Of a DNA stretch of 64,000 nt, positions 26,575 through 36,519 are shown piece by piece. Source of the stretch: JAMXLO01 sp963719805 (GTDB lineage Bacteria > Pseudomonadota > Alphaproteobacteria > Acetobacterales > Acetobacteraceae); NCBI GenBank assembly GCA_963719805.1, contig CAVRDF010000008.1, positions 868,001 to 932,000 on the forward strand, given 5' to 3'. Both the position numbers and the translations under genes were made by a program. The notes below the pieces were generated by a model. It was not told the DNA's origin. It made no database searches and saw only the letters and a program-made list of their open reading frames with translations. Every line of letters starts with the position of its first letter. Position 1 is the first letter of the stretch.

Positions 26575-29500
26575 TGCGGCGGGCCGCCAAGTGGTTGGCA
26601 TGGATCATAGCAGGATTGGTCGGAGCGCCAGTGCTGGCGGTTATCCTCGTCCTGCTGGCCGCCAACACCGACCCAGGGCGGCGGGCAATCGAGAGCTTCA
26701 CCCCTCGCCTGACCGGCGACACAATCCGCCTGACCGGCCTGGGCGGCCGCTTTCCCGACGCCCTGCGTGTTGCCCAACTGGAGATGCGCGATCCGCAAGG
26801 CGCCTATGTCACTGTGCAGGACGCCACGCTGGATTGGTCACCGCTGCAACTGCTGCACTGGCATGTCGTCATCGATCGGCTGTCCGCGGGTCAGATAAGC
26901 GTCATACGCATGCCCGCTTCGTCATCATCCGGCGGCTCCTCCGGCCTTCCGGCGCCGGTGACACTCAATCAGCTGGACATCGCTCGTCTCGACATCGGGA
27001 GTGCGATAGCGGGCACGTCGATATCCGTAGCGGTTACCGGGTCAGCCGAGGCCATGTCCGAGACAGACTTTCATGGCACCCTCGATATTCGCCAAAACGG
27101 CGGCAGTGGCCGCTATACTGTAGAAGCCCGCGGCGACCCAACTGATCTCCATGTGCAGTTGCGCGCCAACGAAGAGGCGCGCGGGCTGCTCGCTGGGATC
27201 GCAGGCTTGCCAGACGTTGGCGATATCGCCCTAGACGCATCCCTTCAGGGGCCCCGCAGTGCAATCGCAACACGAATAGGACTTACTGCAGGACCGCTGC
27301 AGGCAAGTGCGGGTGGCACGATAGACCTCACACATCAGATGGTTGACCTGATGGTGTCTGCCTCGGCACCGGCCATGCGCCCGCGCAACGACGTCGCCTG
27401 GCAATCTGTCGCACTCGACGCGCATGTGCGTGGCCCGTTCAGCAAACCAGATGCAGCCGGCCGGTTGCGCGTCGATGCCTTGACCGCCGCAGGTGTCGCA
27501 GCCAACACCATCACGGCCGATATCGCTGGAAACGCCGGCCGTTTGCATTTGGACGGTGAGGTCATCGGTCTCCATGTGCCGACACCGAAACCGGACCTGC
27601 TTTCGGACCAGCCGCTGGTCATCCATGCAGATGCCAGATTGGATGCTCCGGAACGGCCGGTGCACGTCACCGTGCAGCACAAGCTGTTCGACCTGGACGC
27701 AAACGCCACCGTTGGCACCGAGCGAGGGCTCAATGCCACGCTGAACGTGCCCGATCTCGCGCCGTTCGCGGCAATGAATGGACTCGACCTGACCGGGGCG
27801 ACATCACTGACGTTGCATGCCGCCATCCAAGGCGATGTCACGACCGTCACCGCCGATGGCAAGGTCGCCATCACCGGCGGCATGCAACAGGCACGCGCGC
27901 TGGTCGGCGACAACGGGCAACTGCACCTCGCGGCAGCACTGCACGGCAGCGATCTTACATTGTCAAAACTACAGTTCAACGGCCACTCGATCGCCATCAC
28001 GGCAGACGGAACAGTTGCTTCCAACCTGGCAGATCTGGGCTGGACGTTGCAGGTCAACGATCTCGCCGCGGCGGATCTGGATCTGAGCGGGCAATTCCAG
28101 GCCACCGGCAAGGTCACCGGCCCAACCGATAATCTCGCCCTGACCGGCGAGATAACCGGCGGTGTCGGCGCGCGCGGTCTATCGTCTGGCGACATCACCA
28201 TCAATGTCACCGCCAGCGGCCTACCGAAAAATCCAAGCGGTCATATTGGTGCGCAGGGCACGCTGCTCGATTCGCCGATCAATGTCGCTATAGCCATGCA
28301 GCGCAAAGCAGACGGCGTTGCCGTTGACGTCCAAAAGGCGGAGTGGAAGAGCTTCCAGGCGCAAGGCTCGTTGCAGTTGCCCACGGCAACGATGGTTCCG
28401 GCCGGCAATCTTCATATCGTCATGCGAAGGCTCGCGGATCTCGAGCCGTTGCTTGGACGAACTATCGCCGGAAGCGTTGACGCCTTGCTCGACGCCTCGA
28501 CCGACAAGGCAACCCTGACGGTGAAGATGGACGGGGCCGCACTCGCGGGAACCGCCGCGGCATCGCGCGTGGCGCTCGACGCGACAGTCGAACAACCGGT
28601 ATCGCATCCGACCCTGAATGCGCGTTTGGATGTGGACGGTATCAAGGCGGCCAGTGTTGCCGGCTCGCTACGGGCGACCGCGAACGGACCCGCTGACGCC
28701 ATAGCCACGAAACTCGTTGCAACGCTCGATCAAGGTACTCTGGACGCCGCCGCGACGGTGGATACCGTTGCACGCACCGTCAGTGTAGCATCGCTCCAGG
28801 CCGAGTGGCGCAAGCAGACAATCCGCCTTCTCGCGCCGGTGCGCGTCGCATTCGACAATGGCGTGGCGTTCGATCGCCTGCGGCTCGGATTGCGCCAAGC
28901 GGTGCTGGATGTCTCGGGCCGTGTCGGTTCGACACTCGATATCACTGCATCGCTGCGTAACCTGCCGGCCAATATCGCGACGATCGTCGCACCGGAGTTC
29001 GCCGCCGACGGTGTCATCGAAGCGGATGCGCATGTCACGGGGACATCGGCTCGACCGGCGGGTAAATTACGCTTCGCGGCAAATGGACTGCGCGCATCGA
29101 GCGGGCCGGGCCGCGCCATGCCCCCCGCCAATATCGCGGCCACCGCGACGCTTGATGGCGCTGCGGCGCAGGTCGATGCGCGCGTCACGGCTGGGCGGTC
29201 GCATCTGAGCCTTACTGGTCGCGCGCCACTTTCGGCCGCCGGATCGCTCGACCTGCGGGCTAACGGCCTGATCGATCTCGCTGTCGCTGATCCGATTCTG
29301 AGCGCCAGTGGTCGTCGTGTCCGCGGGCAGATGACCATCGATCTCACAGTGACCGGCCCTGCTAAGACGCCAGCCTTCGCGGGAACCGCCCGGCTGGCTG
29401 ACGGTGAAGTGCAGGACTACGGCATCGGCGTTCATCTGAGCGACATTGCCGCCGAGATACAGGGCAGTGGCAATTCGCTGCGCATCGCGCGCCTGACGGC

Positions 29501-30555
29501 CAAAGCCGGGCCGGGAACGGTGGCACTCAGCGGGACTATCGGTGCGCTGGCCCCTGGCCTGCCGGTCGATCTGACGTTAACCGCGCACAACGCTGTCCCC
29601 CTGGCGAGCGACATGATCACGGCAACCATGGACGCAAATTTGGCGATCCGGGGCCAGGCCGCTGGCGAACTCACCGTTGGCGGCGCGGTGCAGGTGCAGC
29701 GTGCCGAGATCCGTGTTCCGGAACGAATGCCGGCAGCGATTGCCGTGCTGCCGGTGCGTCAGGCCGGAAGCAAGCCACCGCCTGCCCCGCCGCCAGCCGC
29801 CGCATCGGTAGTCACGTTGAACCTGACGATAGACGCGCCGCAGCAGATCTTTGTGCGGGGGCGGGGCCTTGATTCGGAGTTCGCCGGCAAGATGCAGGTC
29901 ACCGGCAGCCTTGCCGCGCCCCGTACCGTGGGCGCCTTGCATATGCGGCGGGGTACTGCTGAGCCTTGCCGGCCGCACACTGGAATTCACCTCTGGGGAC
30001 ATCAGCTTCAACGGCGGCAGCCTGACCAATCCTGCACTTGACCTGGTCGCAACCAGCAGCAGCGAAAACGTCCTTGCGACATTGACGATCGGCGGCACCG
30101 TCCAGAACCCAAAAATCACGCTCACCAGCGTGCCGACGCTCCCACAGGACGAAGTATTGGCGCACCTGCTGTTCGGCACCGGCGTGGGCAAACTGGGCGC
30201 GCTCGAGGTGGCTGAAATCGCCGCGGGCCTGGCCAGCCTGACTGGTGCCGGCGGCGGCTTCGGCGACCCGTTGGACAAGGTACGGCAGGGGCTTGGGCTT
30301 GATCGGCTGGCCGTCGGCAGCAGCAGGGGCAGCGGCAGTCCGACGCTACAGGCTGGGCGCTACATCGCGCCGGGGGTTTATCTCGGTGCGCAGCAGAGCG
30401 CCTCGGGTGGCGGCACCCAGGCGAGTGTTCAGGTGGACATCGCCAAGGGACTCAAGCTGCAGGCGACTGCCGGCACCGGCGGAGCGTCGGCGACAGGCGC
30501 CGGCGGCTCGTCGAACGGGACCAGCGTCGGGGTGACCTATCAGTTCCAATATTAG
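26574..30555 (+). pseudogene. tamB: Translocation/assembly module TamB, frame broken near 29955
   Basis: A very large AsmA-like periplasmic bridge protein: N-terminal membrane anchor (WLAWIIAGLVGAPVLAVILV), more than 1,000 residues of repeated amphipathic beta strands, and the C-terminal TamB/DUF490 domain. The first frame runs 26574-30041; from about 29955 the proper sequence continues in another frame (LSLAGRTLEFTSGDISFNGG, later VPTLPQDEVLAHLLFG, final YQFQY) to the stop at 30555. Removing one base in ACTGCTGAGC joins the two into 1,326 residues with a smooth family-like join, RGT followed by LSLAG. Because TamB works with the upstream tamA, a sequence error is at least as likely as true loss. 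Confidence 0.9.
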
Positions 30556-30605
30556 CCGGGATAGCCGCTGGCCAGTACCATCGTGACGGTGTAACTCTCG
30601 CAATC

Positions 30606-31361
30606 ATGCAGTCCATCGATGCAATGTTGCGCACGGTCCCGGGGTTCTCCCAATTGGACGGCGAACTGCTGGAACGCCTGGCAGAGAGCAGCGATGTGGA
30701 AGATGCCGGCCCGGGCGAAGTGCTGTTCAAGGAGGGCTCTCTCCCTGAATCCCTGTACGTGCTGCTGGATGGCCGCGTCAGTCTGACCGGCACCGCCTCG
30801 GATGCATCGAGTACGGTGATTGATGTGCTAGGTCCTGCCAGTAGTTTCGTGCTGGCCAATGTATTGACCGCCGAACCGTACCTGATGGGCGCGCAAACAG
30901 TGACACCGTCGCTGCTGGTCAAAATCGGCGCTCAGCCAATGCGCAGACTGGTGGCGGAAAATCCATTGGCGGCGATCGCGATGATGCGGGCGATGTCGTC
31001 CGAACTGGCCAACATGACCCGGCAGGTGGTCGATCTGAAGGTCCGCGTCGCAGCGCAGCGGCTGGGCACATATTTGCTGAGCCTGGTTCCTGAGCCGGCA
31101 GCGGCACAGGCTGAATTCCGCCTGCCCGTCAGCAAGGGTCTGCTGGCGCCATGGCTTGGTTGCCGCGCCGAGAACCTGTCACGCGCGTTCACCGCGCTGC
31201 GGGCATTTGGGGTTGAGACCCACGGTTCGCGGGTCCAACTGCATGACGTGTCGCGTCTGCGCGCGTATGCCGGAGCGCGCGAACCGGCACGCATCCCACC
31301 GGTCGCGAAGGCGTTCGGCGACGCTTTCCGTCTCCGATCCAAACCGTCGCGTAATATCTGA
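30606..31361 (+). CDS. Crp/Fnr-family transcription regulator
   Basis: A 251-residue regulator with an N-terminal cyclic-nucleotide-binding-like barrel (about residues 15-125) and a C-terminal winged helix-turn-helix with the recognition region around GCRAENLSRAFTALR (about 190-205). There are no FNR-type cysteines, so it is not an iron-sulfur oxygen sensor of that kind; the ligand is unknown. It starts 50 bases after tamB and is followed within 20 bases by two small membrane-protein genes on the same strand, which it may control or share a transcript with. Confidence 0.9.
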   Translation: MQSIDAMLRTVPGFSQLDGELLERLAESSDVEDAGPGEVLFKEGSLPESLYVLLDGRVSLTGTASDASSTVIDVLGPASSFVLANVLTAEPYLMGAQTVTPSLLVKIGAQPMRRLVAENPLAAIAMMRAMSSELANMTRQVVDLKVRVAAQRLGTYLLSLVPEPAAAQAEFRLPVSKGLLAPWLGCRAENLSRAFTALRAFGVETHGSRVQLHDVSRLRAYAGAREPARIPPVAKAFGDAFRLRSKPSRNI

Positions 31362-31379
31362 TCTGGGTAAGAGGCACCA

Positions 31380-31661
31380 ATGACGCTCCGGTGGAGCGGG
31401 TCACCGCTTGAGGACATCATTTACCTCCTTTGCCTGGCTACCAGCGCGCTCTGCGCTTGGCTTCTCTGGCGCGCCTACCGGCGTAGCCGAGCCAAGCTGC
31501 TGATCTGGAGTTCGCTGTTCTTCTGGCTGATGGCGCTGAACAACCTGGTCCTGGCCGTGGACATCCTGTTGTTGCCCGAAAATGATCTGACGTTGATCAG
31601 GATCTTTACCGCACTCCTGGCGATCTCCGTATTGCTGTTCGGACTTGTCTGGGAAGCCTAG
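31380..31661 (+). CDS. Small three-helix membrane protein (DUF5985-like)
   Basis: A 93-residue protein of three hydrophobic helices with a basic loop (WRAYRRSRAKLL) after the first. The last residues are VWEA. I recall such small proteins as DUF5985, but the match is from memory. Its TAG stop overlaps the GTG start of the next, similar protein by one base, so the pair is translationally coupled. Position behind a Crp/Fnr regulator suggests condition-dependent expression. Confidence 0.7.
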   Translation: MTLRWSGSPLEDIIYLLCLATSALCAWLLWRAYRRSRAKLLIWSSLFFWLMALNNLVLAVDILLLPENDLTLIRIFTALLAISVLLFGLVWEA

Positions 31662-31942
31662 TGAAGCATCAGCTCCTCATCGATTATTCTTCAGGGATCG
31701 TCACCGCCGGTTTCCTGGTCTGCGGCCTGTTCTTCCTGAAATTCTGGAGCCGCAGCAACGACTTCCTGTTCCTCGCCTTTGCCGCCGCGTTCTGGCTGCT
31801 GGCGCTGAATGCAGCCACCGTGACTTTGGTTCAGGTGGCGGTCGAGTCGCGTAGCTGGCTCTACCTGATCCGCGTCGTGGCGTATCTGCTGATCGTGATT
31901 GCCATTGTGAAGAAAAACACCAGCAGATCTGAGCAAGACTAA
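31661..31942 (+). CDS. Small three-helix membrane protein, paralogue-like partner
   Basis: A 93-residue membrane protein with the same length and helix layout as its upstream neighbour (helix, short basic loop with KFWSRSNDFL, two further helices, polar end KKNTSRSEQD). Similarity of FxxLALNA here to FWLMALNN there suggests a tandem duplication. It starts at GTG 31661 inside the upstream stop codon. The function is unknown; co-translation suggests the two work together, perhaps as a hetero-oligomer. Confidence 0.7.
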   Translation: MKHQLLIDYSSGIVTAGFLVCGLFFLKFWSRSNDFLFLAFAAAFWLLALNAATVTLVQVAVESRSWLYLIRVVAYLLIVIAIVKKNTSRSEQD

Positions 31943-31952
31943 AGCGCGCGCC

Positions 31953-32735
31953 TCACACCTGCCGCTCAAGGATAAGCTGCTTGATCGTGCCGATCGCCTT
32001 GGCCGGGTTCAACCCCTTCGGGCAGGCATCAGTGCAATTCATGATGGTGTGGCAGCGATACAGCTTGAACGGATCCTCCAGCGCATCGAGCCGTTCCCCG
32101 GTATGTTCATCGCGTGAGTCCGCGATCCAGCGATATGCCTGCAACAGCACTGCCGGACCCAGATAGCGGTCGCCGTTCCACCAATAGCTCGGACACGCGG
32201 TCGAGCAGCAAAAGCACAGAATGCATTCCCACAGTCCGTCGAGTTTCGCGCGCTCTTCCAGGCTTTGCCGGCGCTCGCCGTCCGGCGGCGGCGGACTGTC
32301 AGCCTGCAGCCATGGCTCGATGCTGCGCAACTGCCCATAAAGCTGCGACAGATCCGGCACCAGGTCTTTCACCACCGGCATATGCGGCAACGGCGAAATC
32401 CGCACCGCGCCATTCACCTCCTTGATCGGCTTCAGACAGGCGAGCGTATTGCCGCCGTCGATGTTCATCGCGCACGAGCCGCAGATGCCTTCGCGGCACG
32501 AACGGCGGAAGGTCAGCGTCGGATCGATCTCGTTCTTGATCTTGATCAGCGCGTCGAGGACCATCGGCCCGCACGCATCGAGGTCGACCTCGTACGTGTC
32601 GGTGCGCGGCTTCTGGCCATCGTCCGGTGACCAGCGATAGATGCGGAATTCGCGCACACGCTTCGCGCTGCCGGGCGCTTTCCATGTCTTGCCATGTCCA
32701 ATGCGACTATTGGCAGGGAGGGCAAAGTTGGCCAT
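31953..32735 (-). CDS. sdhB: Succinate dehydrogenase iron-sulfur subunit
   Basis: A 260-residue subunit carrying electrons from SdhA to the membrane. The [2Fe-2S] ligands are in CREGICGSCAM and the later NTLAC; the [4Fe-4S] site is CILCFCCSTACPSYWW and the [3Fe-4S] site CHTIMNCTDACPKGLNP. Length is standard. Its ATG overlaps the TGA of sdhA by one base (TGATG), and it is the last gene of sdhCDAB. Confidence 0.97.
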   Translation of the reverse strand: MANFALPANSRIGHGKTWKAPGSAKRVREFRIYRWSPDDGQKPRTDTYEVDLDACGPMVLDALIKIKNEIDPTLTFRRSCREGICGSCAMNIDGGNTLACLKPIKEVNGAVRISPLPHMPVVKDLVPDLSQLYGQLRSIEPWLQADSPPPPDGERRQSLEERAKLDGLWECILCFCCSTACPSYWWNGDRYLGPAVLLQAYRWIADSRDEHTGERLDALEDPFKLYRCHTIMNCTDACPKGLNPAKAIGTIKQLILERQV

Positions 32736-34549
32736 CAGTACACCCGCTGCTTCGGCGGGATCACAGATACCTCATTGGTCAGCGTCTGCATCTTCACCGG
32801 CCGATACCCCAGCCGCGTTGCACCGTTTTCATCGCACCAGGCCAGAGTGTGCTTCATCCATTCCGCGTCATTGCGCTCGGGATAGTCGTCATGCGCATGC
32901 GCGCCACGGCTTTCGTGCCGCGCCTCGGCGCCAACCATGGTGGTCATTGCATTGCCCATGAGGTTCTGGAGTTCCAGCGCCTCCATCAGGTCACTGTTCC
33001 AGATCAGGCTGCGATCGGACACCGACATGTCCGCCATGCCTTCCCATACGGCCTGGATCTTTCGCACGCCCTCGGACAGCGTCTCGCTGTTGCGGAACAC
33101 CGCGGCATGGCTCTGCATCGTCTTCTGCATTTCCGCTCGCAGGTCCGCGACGCGCGTGCCGCCCTTTGCATGCCGCGCGGCATCGAACCGATCGAGCGAG
33201 CGTTCACCGGCGCGCGGTGGCAAGGGCGCATGACTCGCTCCTGGCCGTACGGTCTTTGCAGCCCGGTGCGCCGCGGCGCGACCAAATACCAGCAGGTCGA
33301 TCAGCGAATTGGTCCCCAGCCGGTTCGCGCCATGCACCGAAACGCACGCCGCCTCACCCACCGCCATGAGCCCGGGCGCCACCGCGTCGGAATCGCCGGC
33401 TGTCGGGCGCAACACCTCGCCATGATGGTTCGTCGGAACGCCGCCCATGTTGTAGTGCACTGTCGGCTGCACCGGGATCGGATCCTTGGTCACCTCCACG
33501 CCAGCGAACACCCGCGCGGTTTCGGAAATACCCGGCAGCCGCTCATGCAGGATGTCAGCACCCAGGTGCTCGAGATGCAGCAGGATGTGGTCCTTGTGCG
33601 GCCCACAGCCACGCCCTTCGTTGATTTCCACGATCATCGAGCGTGACACAACGTCGCGGCTGGCGAGGTCCTTGGCGCTGGGCGCATAGCGCTCCATGAA
33701 ACGCTCGCCCTCGCTGTTCGTCAGGTAGCCGCCCTCGCCACGCGCGCCCTCGGTGATCAGGCAACCAGCGGGAAATATGCCGGTCGGATGGAACTGCACG
33801 AATTCCATGTCCTGACACGGCAGGCCGGCGCGAAGCACCATGCTGTTGCCGTCGCCGGTGCAGATATGCGCCGACGTGCACACTTGATAAACCCGGCCAT
33901 AGCCGCCGGTCGCCACCACCACAAGTTGCGCACGGAACCGGTGGATACTGCCATCTTCAAGGCACCACGCGGTCACGCCACGGCAGACGCCCTCATCATC
34001 CATGATCAAATCGAGGGCGAAGTACTCGTTGAAGAATTCCACGTCGTTGCGCAGGCTCTGCTGATACAGGGTATGCAGCATGGCATGGCCGGTCCGATCA
34101 GCCGCGGCGCAGGCGCGCATCGCCGGCGGCCCCTCGCCGTTCTTCGTCATGTGGCCGCCGAACGGCCGCTGATAGATCCGGCCGTCCTCGGTACGGCTGA
34201 ATGGCATGCCGTAATGCTCGAGTTCGTACACCGCCGGAATCGCCTCGCGGCATAGGTACTCGATGGCATCCTGATCGCCGAGCCAGTCCGACCCCTTGAC
34301 GGTATCGTACATGTGCCAGCGCCAGTCATCGTCGCCCATGTTGCCCAACGCGGCACCGATACCGCCTTGCGCCGCAACCGTATGGCTGCGCGTTGGGAAA
34401 ACCTTGCTGATGCAGGCCGTCTTCAGGCCGGCCGCACCCATGCCGAAGGTGGAGCGCAGCCCGGAACCGCCCGCGCCAACCACTACGACATCGTACGTGT
34501 GATCGACGATGTTATAGGCGCGCGACGAAGGCAGGGTGATCGCGTTCAT
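32735..34549 (-). CDS. sdhA: Succinate dehydrogenase flavoprotein subunit
   Basis: A 604-residue flavoprotein that oxidises succinate. The FAD-binding GAGGSGLRSTFGMGAAGL is near residue 22, the SHTVAAQGGIGAALGN segment holds the flavinylated histidine, and HPTGIFPAGCLITEGARGEGG is the active-site block. The minus-strand frame is open through sdhD and could be read as a 711-residue protein, but the extra N-terminus is nonsense; ATG 34549 (or the adjacent 34552) has AAAGGA in front and matches the family start. Confidence 0.97.
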   Translation of the reverse strand: MNAITLPSSRAYNIVDHTYDVVVVGAGGSGLRSTFGMGAAGLKTACISKVFPTRSHTVAAQGGIGAALGNMGDDDWRWHMYDTVKGSDWLGDQDAIEYLCREAIPAVYELEHYGMPFSRTEDGRIYQRPFGGHMTKNGEGPPAMRACAAADRTGHAMLHTLYQQSLRNDVEFFNEYFALDLIMDDEGVCRGVTAWCLEDGSIHRFRAQLVVVATGGYGRVYQVCTSAHICTGDGNSMVLRAGLPCQDMEFVQFHPTGIFPAGCLITEGARGEGGYLTNSEGERFMERYAPSAKDLASRDVVSRSMIVEINEGRGCGPHKDHILLHLEHLGADILHERLPGISETARVFAGVEVTKDPIPVQPTVHYNMGGVPTNHHGEVLRPTAGDSDAVAPGLMAVGEAACVSVHGANRLGTNSLIDLLVFGRAAAHRAAKTVRPGASHAPLPPRAGERSLDRFDAARHAKGGTRVADLRAEMQKTMQSHAAVFRNSETLSEGVRKIQAVWEGMADMSVSDRSLIWNSDLMEALELQNLMGNAMTTMVGAEARHESRGAHAHDDYPERNDAEWMKHTLAWCDENGATRLGYRPVKMQTLTNEVSVIPPKQRVY

Positions 34550-34563
34550 CATATCCTTTCCGC

Positions 34564-34959
34564 CTAGAGGCCCAGCCGCAGCACCGAGATGATGCAGGCG
34601 AGTGCCAGCAGCAGCGACAGTCCCTTGACCAGCAGGATCGAGCCGACACGCAGCCAGGCGTGATCGACGTAGTCCTCGATCACCACCTGGAGGCCCGCCT
34701 GTAGGTGGTGGAAGGTGGCGACGACAAGCGCGATCATCAACACGATCGGAAGCGGACCAGCCATCCAGGAAACGACATCGTCGCGCGTCGCACCGAGCAT
34801 GCGGACCATGCCGCAGAGGAACCACAAAGTCAGCGGCACCAGTGCGATGGCTGTAATCCGCTGAAGCCACCAGTGTTCCGCCCCTGCCTTGGCTGAGCCG
34901 AGACCGCGGGCGCGGCCCAGCGGCGAGCGCATGATGTCGAGATGTGGTGACTTTGCCAT
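34564..34959 (-). CDS. sdhD: Succinate dehydrogenase membrane anchor subunit
   Basis: A 131-residue protein with three transmembrane helices. The ATFHHLQAGLQVVIEDYV stretch contains the conserved heme/quinone-site His-x(2)-Gly and the Asp-Tyr pair. A basic N-terminus (SPLGRARGLGSAKAG) is usual for alphaproteobacterial SdhD. ATG 34959 lies nine bases after the sdhC stop; the longer open frame upstream is out-of-family. Confidence 0.95.
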   Translation of the reverse strand: MAKSPHLDIMRSPLGRARGLGSAKAGAEHWWLQRITAIALVPLTLWFLCGMVRMLGATRDDVVSWMAGPLPIVLMIALVVATFHHLQAGLQVVIEDYVDHAWLRVGSILLVKGLSLLLALACIISVLRLGL

Positions 34960-34967
34960 GCCCTGCC

Positions 34968-35399
34968 TCACCAAACCGCCAGGCCGACGATCCAGAGCAC
35001 CAGCGTCGCGGCCACCGTGGCGATCACCACAGCCCAGCCAGACCGGTTGTACCAGGGCTTGTCGAAGCCGTATCCGGCGTCCCACGCCAGATGGCGAATG
35101 CCGGAGAAAAAATGAAAGAACAGCGCCAGCGACCAGCCGAACAGCAGCAGCATCCCAACCGGTGTCGCCAGGAACCATTGCACCACGGCAAACGCATCGT
35201 CGGACACGGCGGCCGCGACCAGCCACCAGGTCAGCAACAACGTCCCGACGGCCAGTCCTATCCCGCTGACGCGGTGCAGGATCGACAGCGCCATGCTGAC
35301 TGGCCAGCGATAGACCTGAAGGTGAGGGGAGAGCGGGCGCCCGATCAGCTTGCCGTCAGTATTCCGCGCCACCATCAGCGCGTCGCGCACGTCTCTCAA
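34968..35399 (-). CDS. sdhC: Succinate dehydrogenase cytochrome b556 subunit
   Basis: A 143-residue three-helix heme b and quinone-binding subunit. RPLSPHLQVYRWP with the SxxHRVSG motif after it is the family hallmark; the heme ligand His lies in FFHFFSGIRHLAWD. The start at TTG 35399, with GGAG eight bases before, gives the conserved opening VRDALMVARNTDG; an ATG at 35375 is a shorter alternative without a binding site. It heads sdhCDAB, 107 bases after the actin-like gene on the same strand. Confidence 0.95.
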   Translation of the reverse strand: MRDVRDALMVARNTDGKLIGRPLSPHLQVYRWPVSMALSILHRVSGIGLAVGTLLLTWWLVAAAVSDDAFAVVQWFLATPVGMLLLFGWSLALFFHFFSGIRHLAWDAGYGFDKPWYNRSGWAVVIATVAATLVLWIVGLAVW

Positions 35400-35506
35400 T
35401 GGATCGCTCCATCCTGTCCGTCGGCCGACTGGCCCCAGGCCGTTGCGTTTGCTTACGCTGCCGAGAGGGACGGGTCAACGCGGGTCGGGACAGAGGGCGT
35501 GCGTGG

Positions 35507-36505
35507 TCACATGTTCAACATTGCCCCCACCAGCGCGCCCTTGGCGGTGGTGTTGAGCGGATCTTTCGCCAGATAGATGTCGCCGATCCGCACCGGGAGC
35601 TCGGTACGGGCCATCGCCGACTTCAGCCGCGGCAGGAAGTTGCGCGCCATCGCTGTGCCGCCAGCGCAGACAATTGGAATCGGCTTGGTGAAGCTCGGCA
35701 GCTTTTTCGACTCATTCATTGCGGTCTGCAGCCTGCTGACGGCCGACTCGATCACGTCCGAGTAGTAAACGCTCAGCGCACGATCCATCGAGTCGTCGGA
35801 GTCGTCGTCCAGGTCGAATCCGTTCTCCTTATGCAACCGCACGGTTGCCGGCGTCTCGCCCGTCACCGACGCGGCACTATAGTCGATGTAGTCGCCCGCC
35901 CGTGTGGTCGACACCGTCAGCACCGGCAGGCCGAGATAGGCCAGACACACGTTGCACATGCCGCCGCCGAAGCTCATGCCGATACCGGTGAAATTGGAGT
36001 CCTTCAGCTCCGAATACACCACCGCCTGACCCTCGTTGATCGCCTTGGCCTGATAGCCCAGCCGCTCGCAGATCGACTGCACGGAGCGTTGGTGGAAGAT
36101 GAGATCGGACCCGCGCTCGACCGGCGCGCTCGGAACGCTGACGCACAGCTTCTCGCCGTCTGCAGCCTTGCCGCACAGCCGGGTTACCAGCAGCTCGATC
36201 ATCTCCACATTCTTAGGTTCCGTCGGGTTGAGCATTCCACATTGCATCGGCCGCCGTGTGTCGCCGTCAAGGAACTTGGCAAACTCGTCCGCCCGGTTGC
36301 CATAGACGTAGATGTGGTCGCCCTCCACCTTGTGCAGAATGTTCTCGCGCACAAGCATCTGTTCGGTCATCTTGCTGTACGGGATATCCACGAATGCGTT
36401 GAGCTGCGGGTCATAATCCACATCTTCGCCGTTCAGCGTGGCGAGCACGATTCGGCTGGTGCCAAGGTCAAGACCTTTGACAGACTGCTGCATACTGCTG
36501 CTCAT
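35507..36505 (-). CDS. Divergent MreB/ParM-like bacterial actin
   Basis: A 332-residue protein with the actin-fold ATPase motifs in order: phosphate-1 LDLGTSRIVLA (residues 12-22), VPSAPVE (124-130), connect-1-like NEGQAVV (157-163), phosphate-2 GMSFGGGMCNV (176-186), TTRAGDYIDYSAA (200-212, like the RxGGDxxD block of MreB), adenosine motif IVCAGGTAMARN (278-289) and the C-terminal IYLAKDPLNTTAKGAL. The usual Asp of phosphate-2 is Ser178, which is unusual for the fold. A very acidic insertion DLDDDSDDSMD lies at 231-241. ATG 36505 has AGGAGA upstream. It follows a coiled-coil gene by 14 bases and precedes sdhCDAB. It is too divergent to be the cell-shape MreB; plasmid-segregation, organelle-positioning or envelope roles are open. 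Confidence 0.8.
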   Translation of the reverse strand: MSSSMQQSVKGLDLGTSRIVLATLNGEDVDYDPQLNAFVDIPYSKMTEQMLVRENILHKVEGDHIYVYGNRADEFAKFLDGDTRRPMQCGMLNPTEPKNVEMIELLVTRLCGKAADGEKLCVSVPSAPVERGSDLIFHQRSVQSICERLGYQAKAINEGQAVVYSELKDSNFTGIGMSFGGGMCNVCLAYLGLPVLTVSTTRAGDYIDYSAASVTGETPATVRLHKENGFDLDDDSDDSMDRALSVYYSDVIESAVSRLQTAMNESKKLPSFTKPIPIVCAGGTAMARNFLPRLKSAMARTELPVRIGDIYLAKDPLNTTAKGALVGAMLNM

Positions 36506-36519
36506 CGGAAACTCTCCTG

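Noticed and set aside
32627..33646. A 339-codon plus-strand frame opposite sdhA
   Set aside because: Shadow of sdhA with His/Arg-rich composition.
32735..34870. A 711-residue SdhA with a long N-terminal extension
   Set aside because: The extra 107 residues are the sdhD region read in the wrong frame; the real start at 34549 has a binding site and family match.
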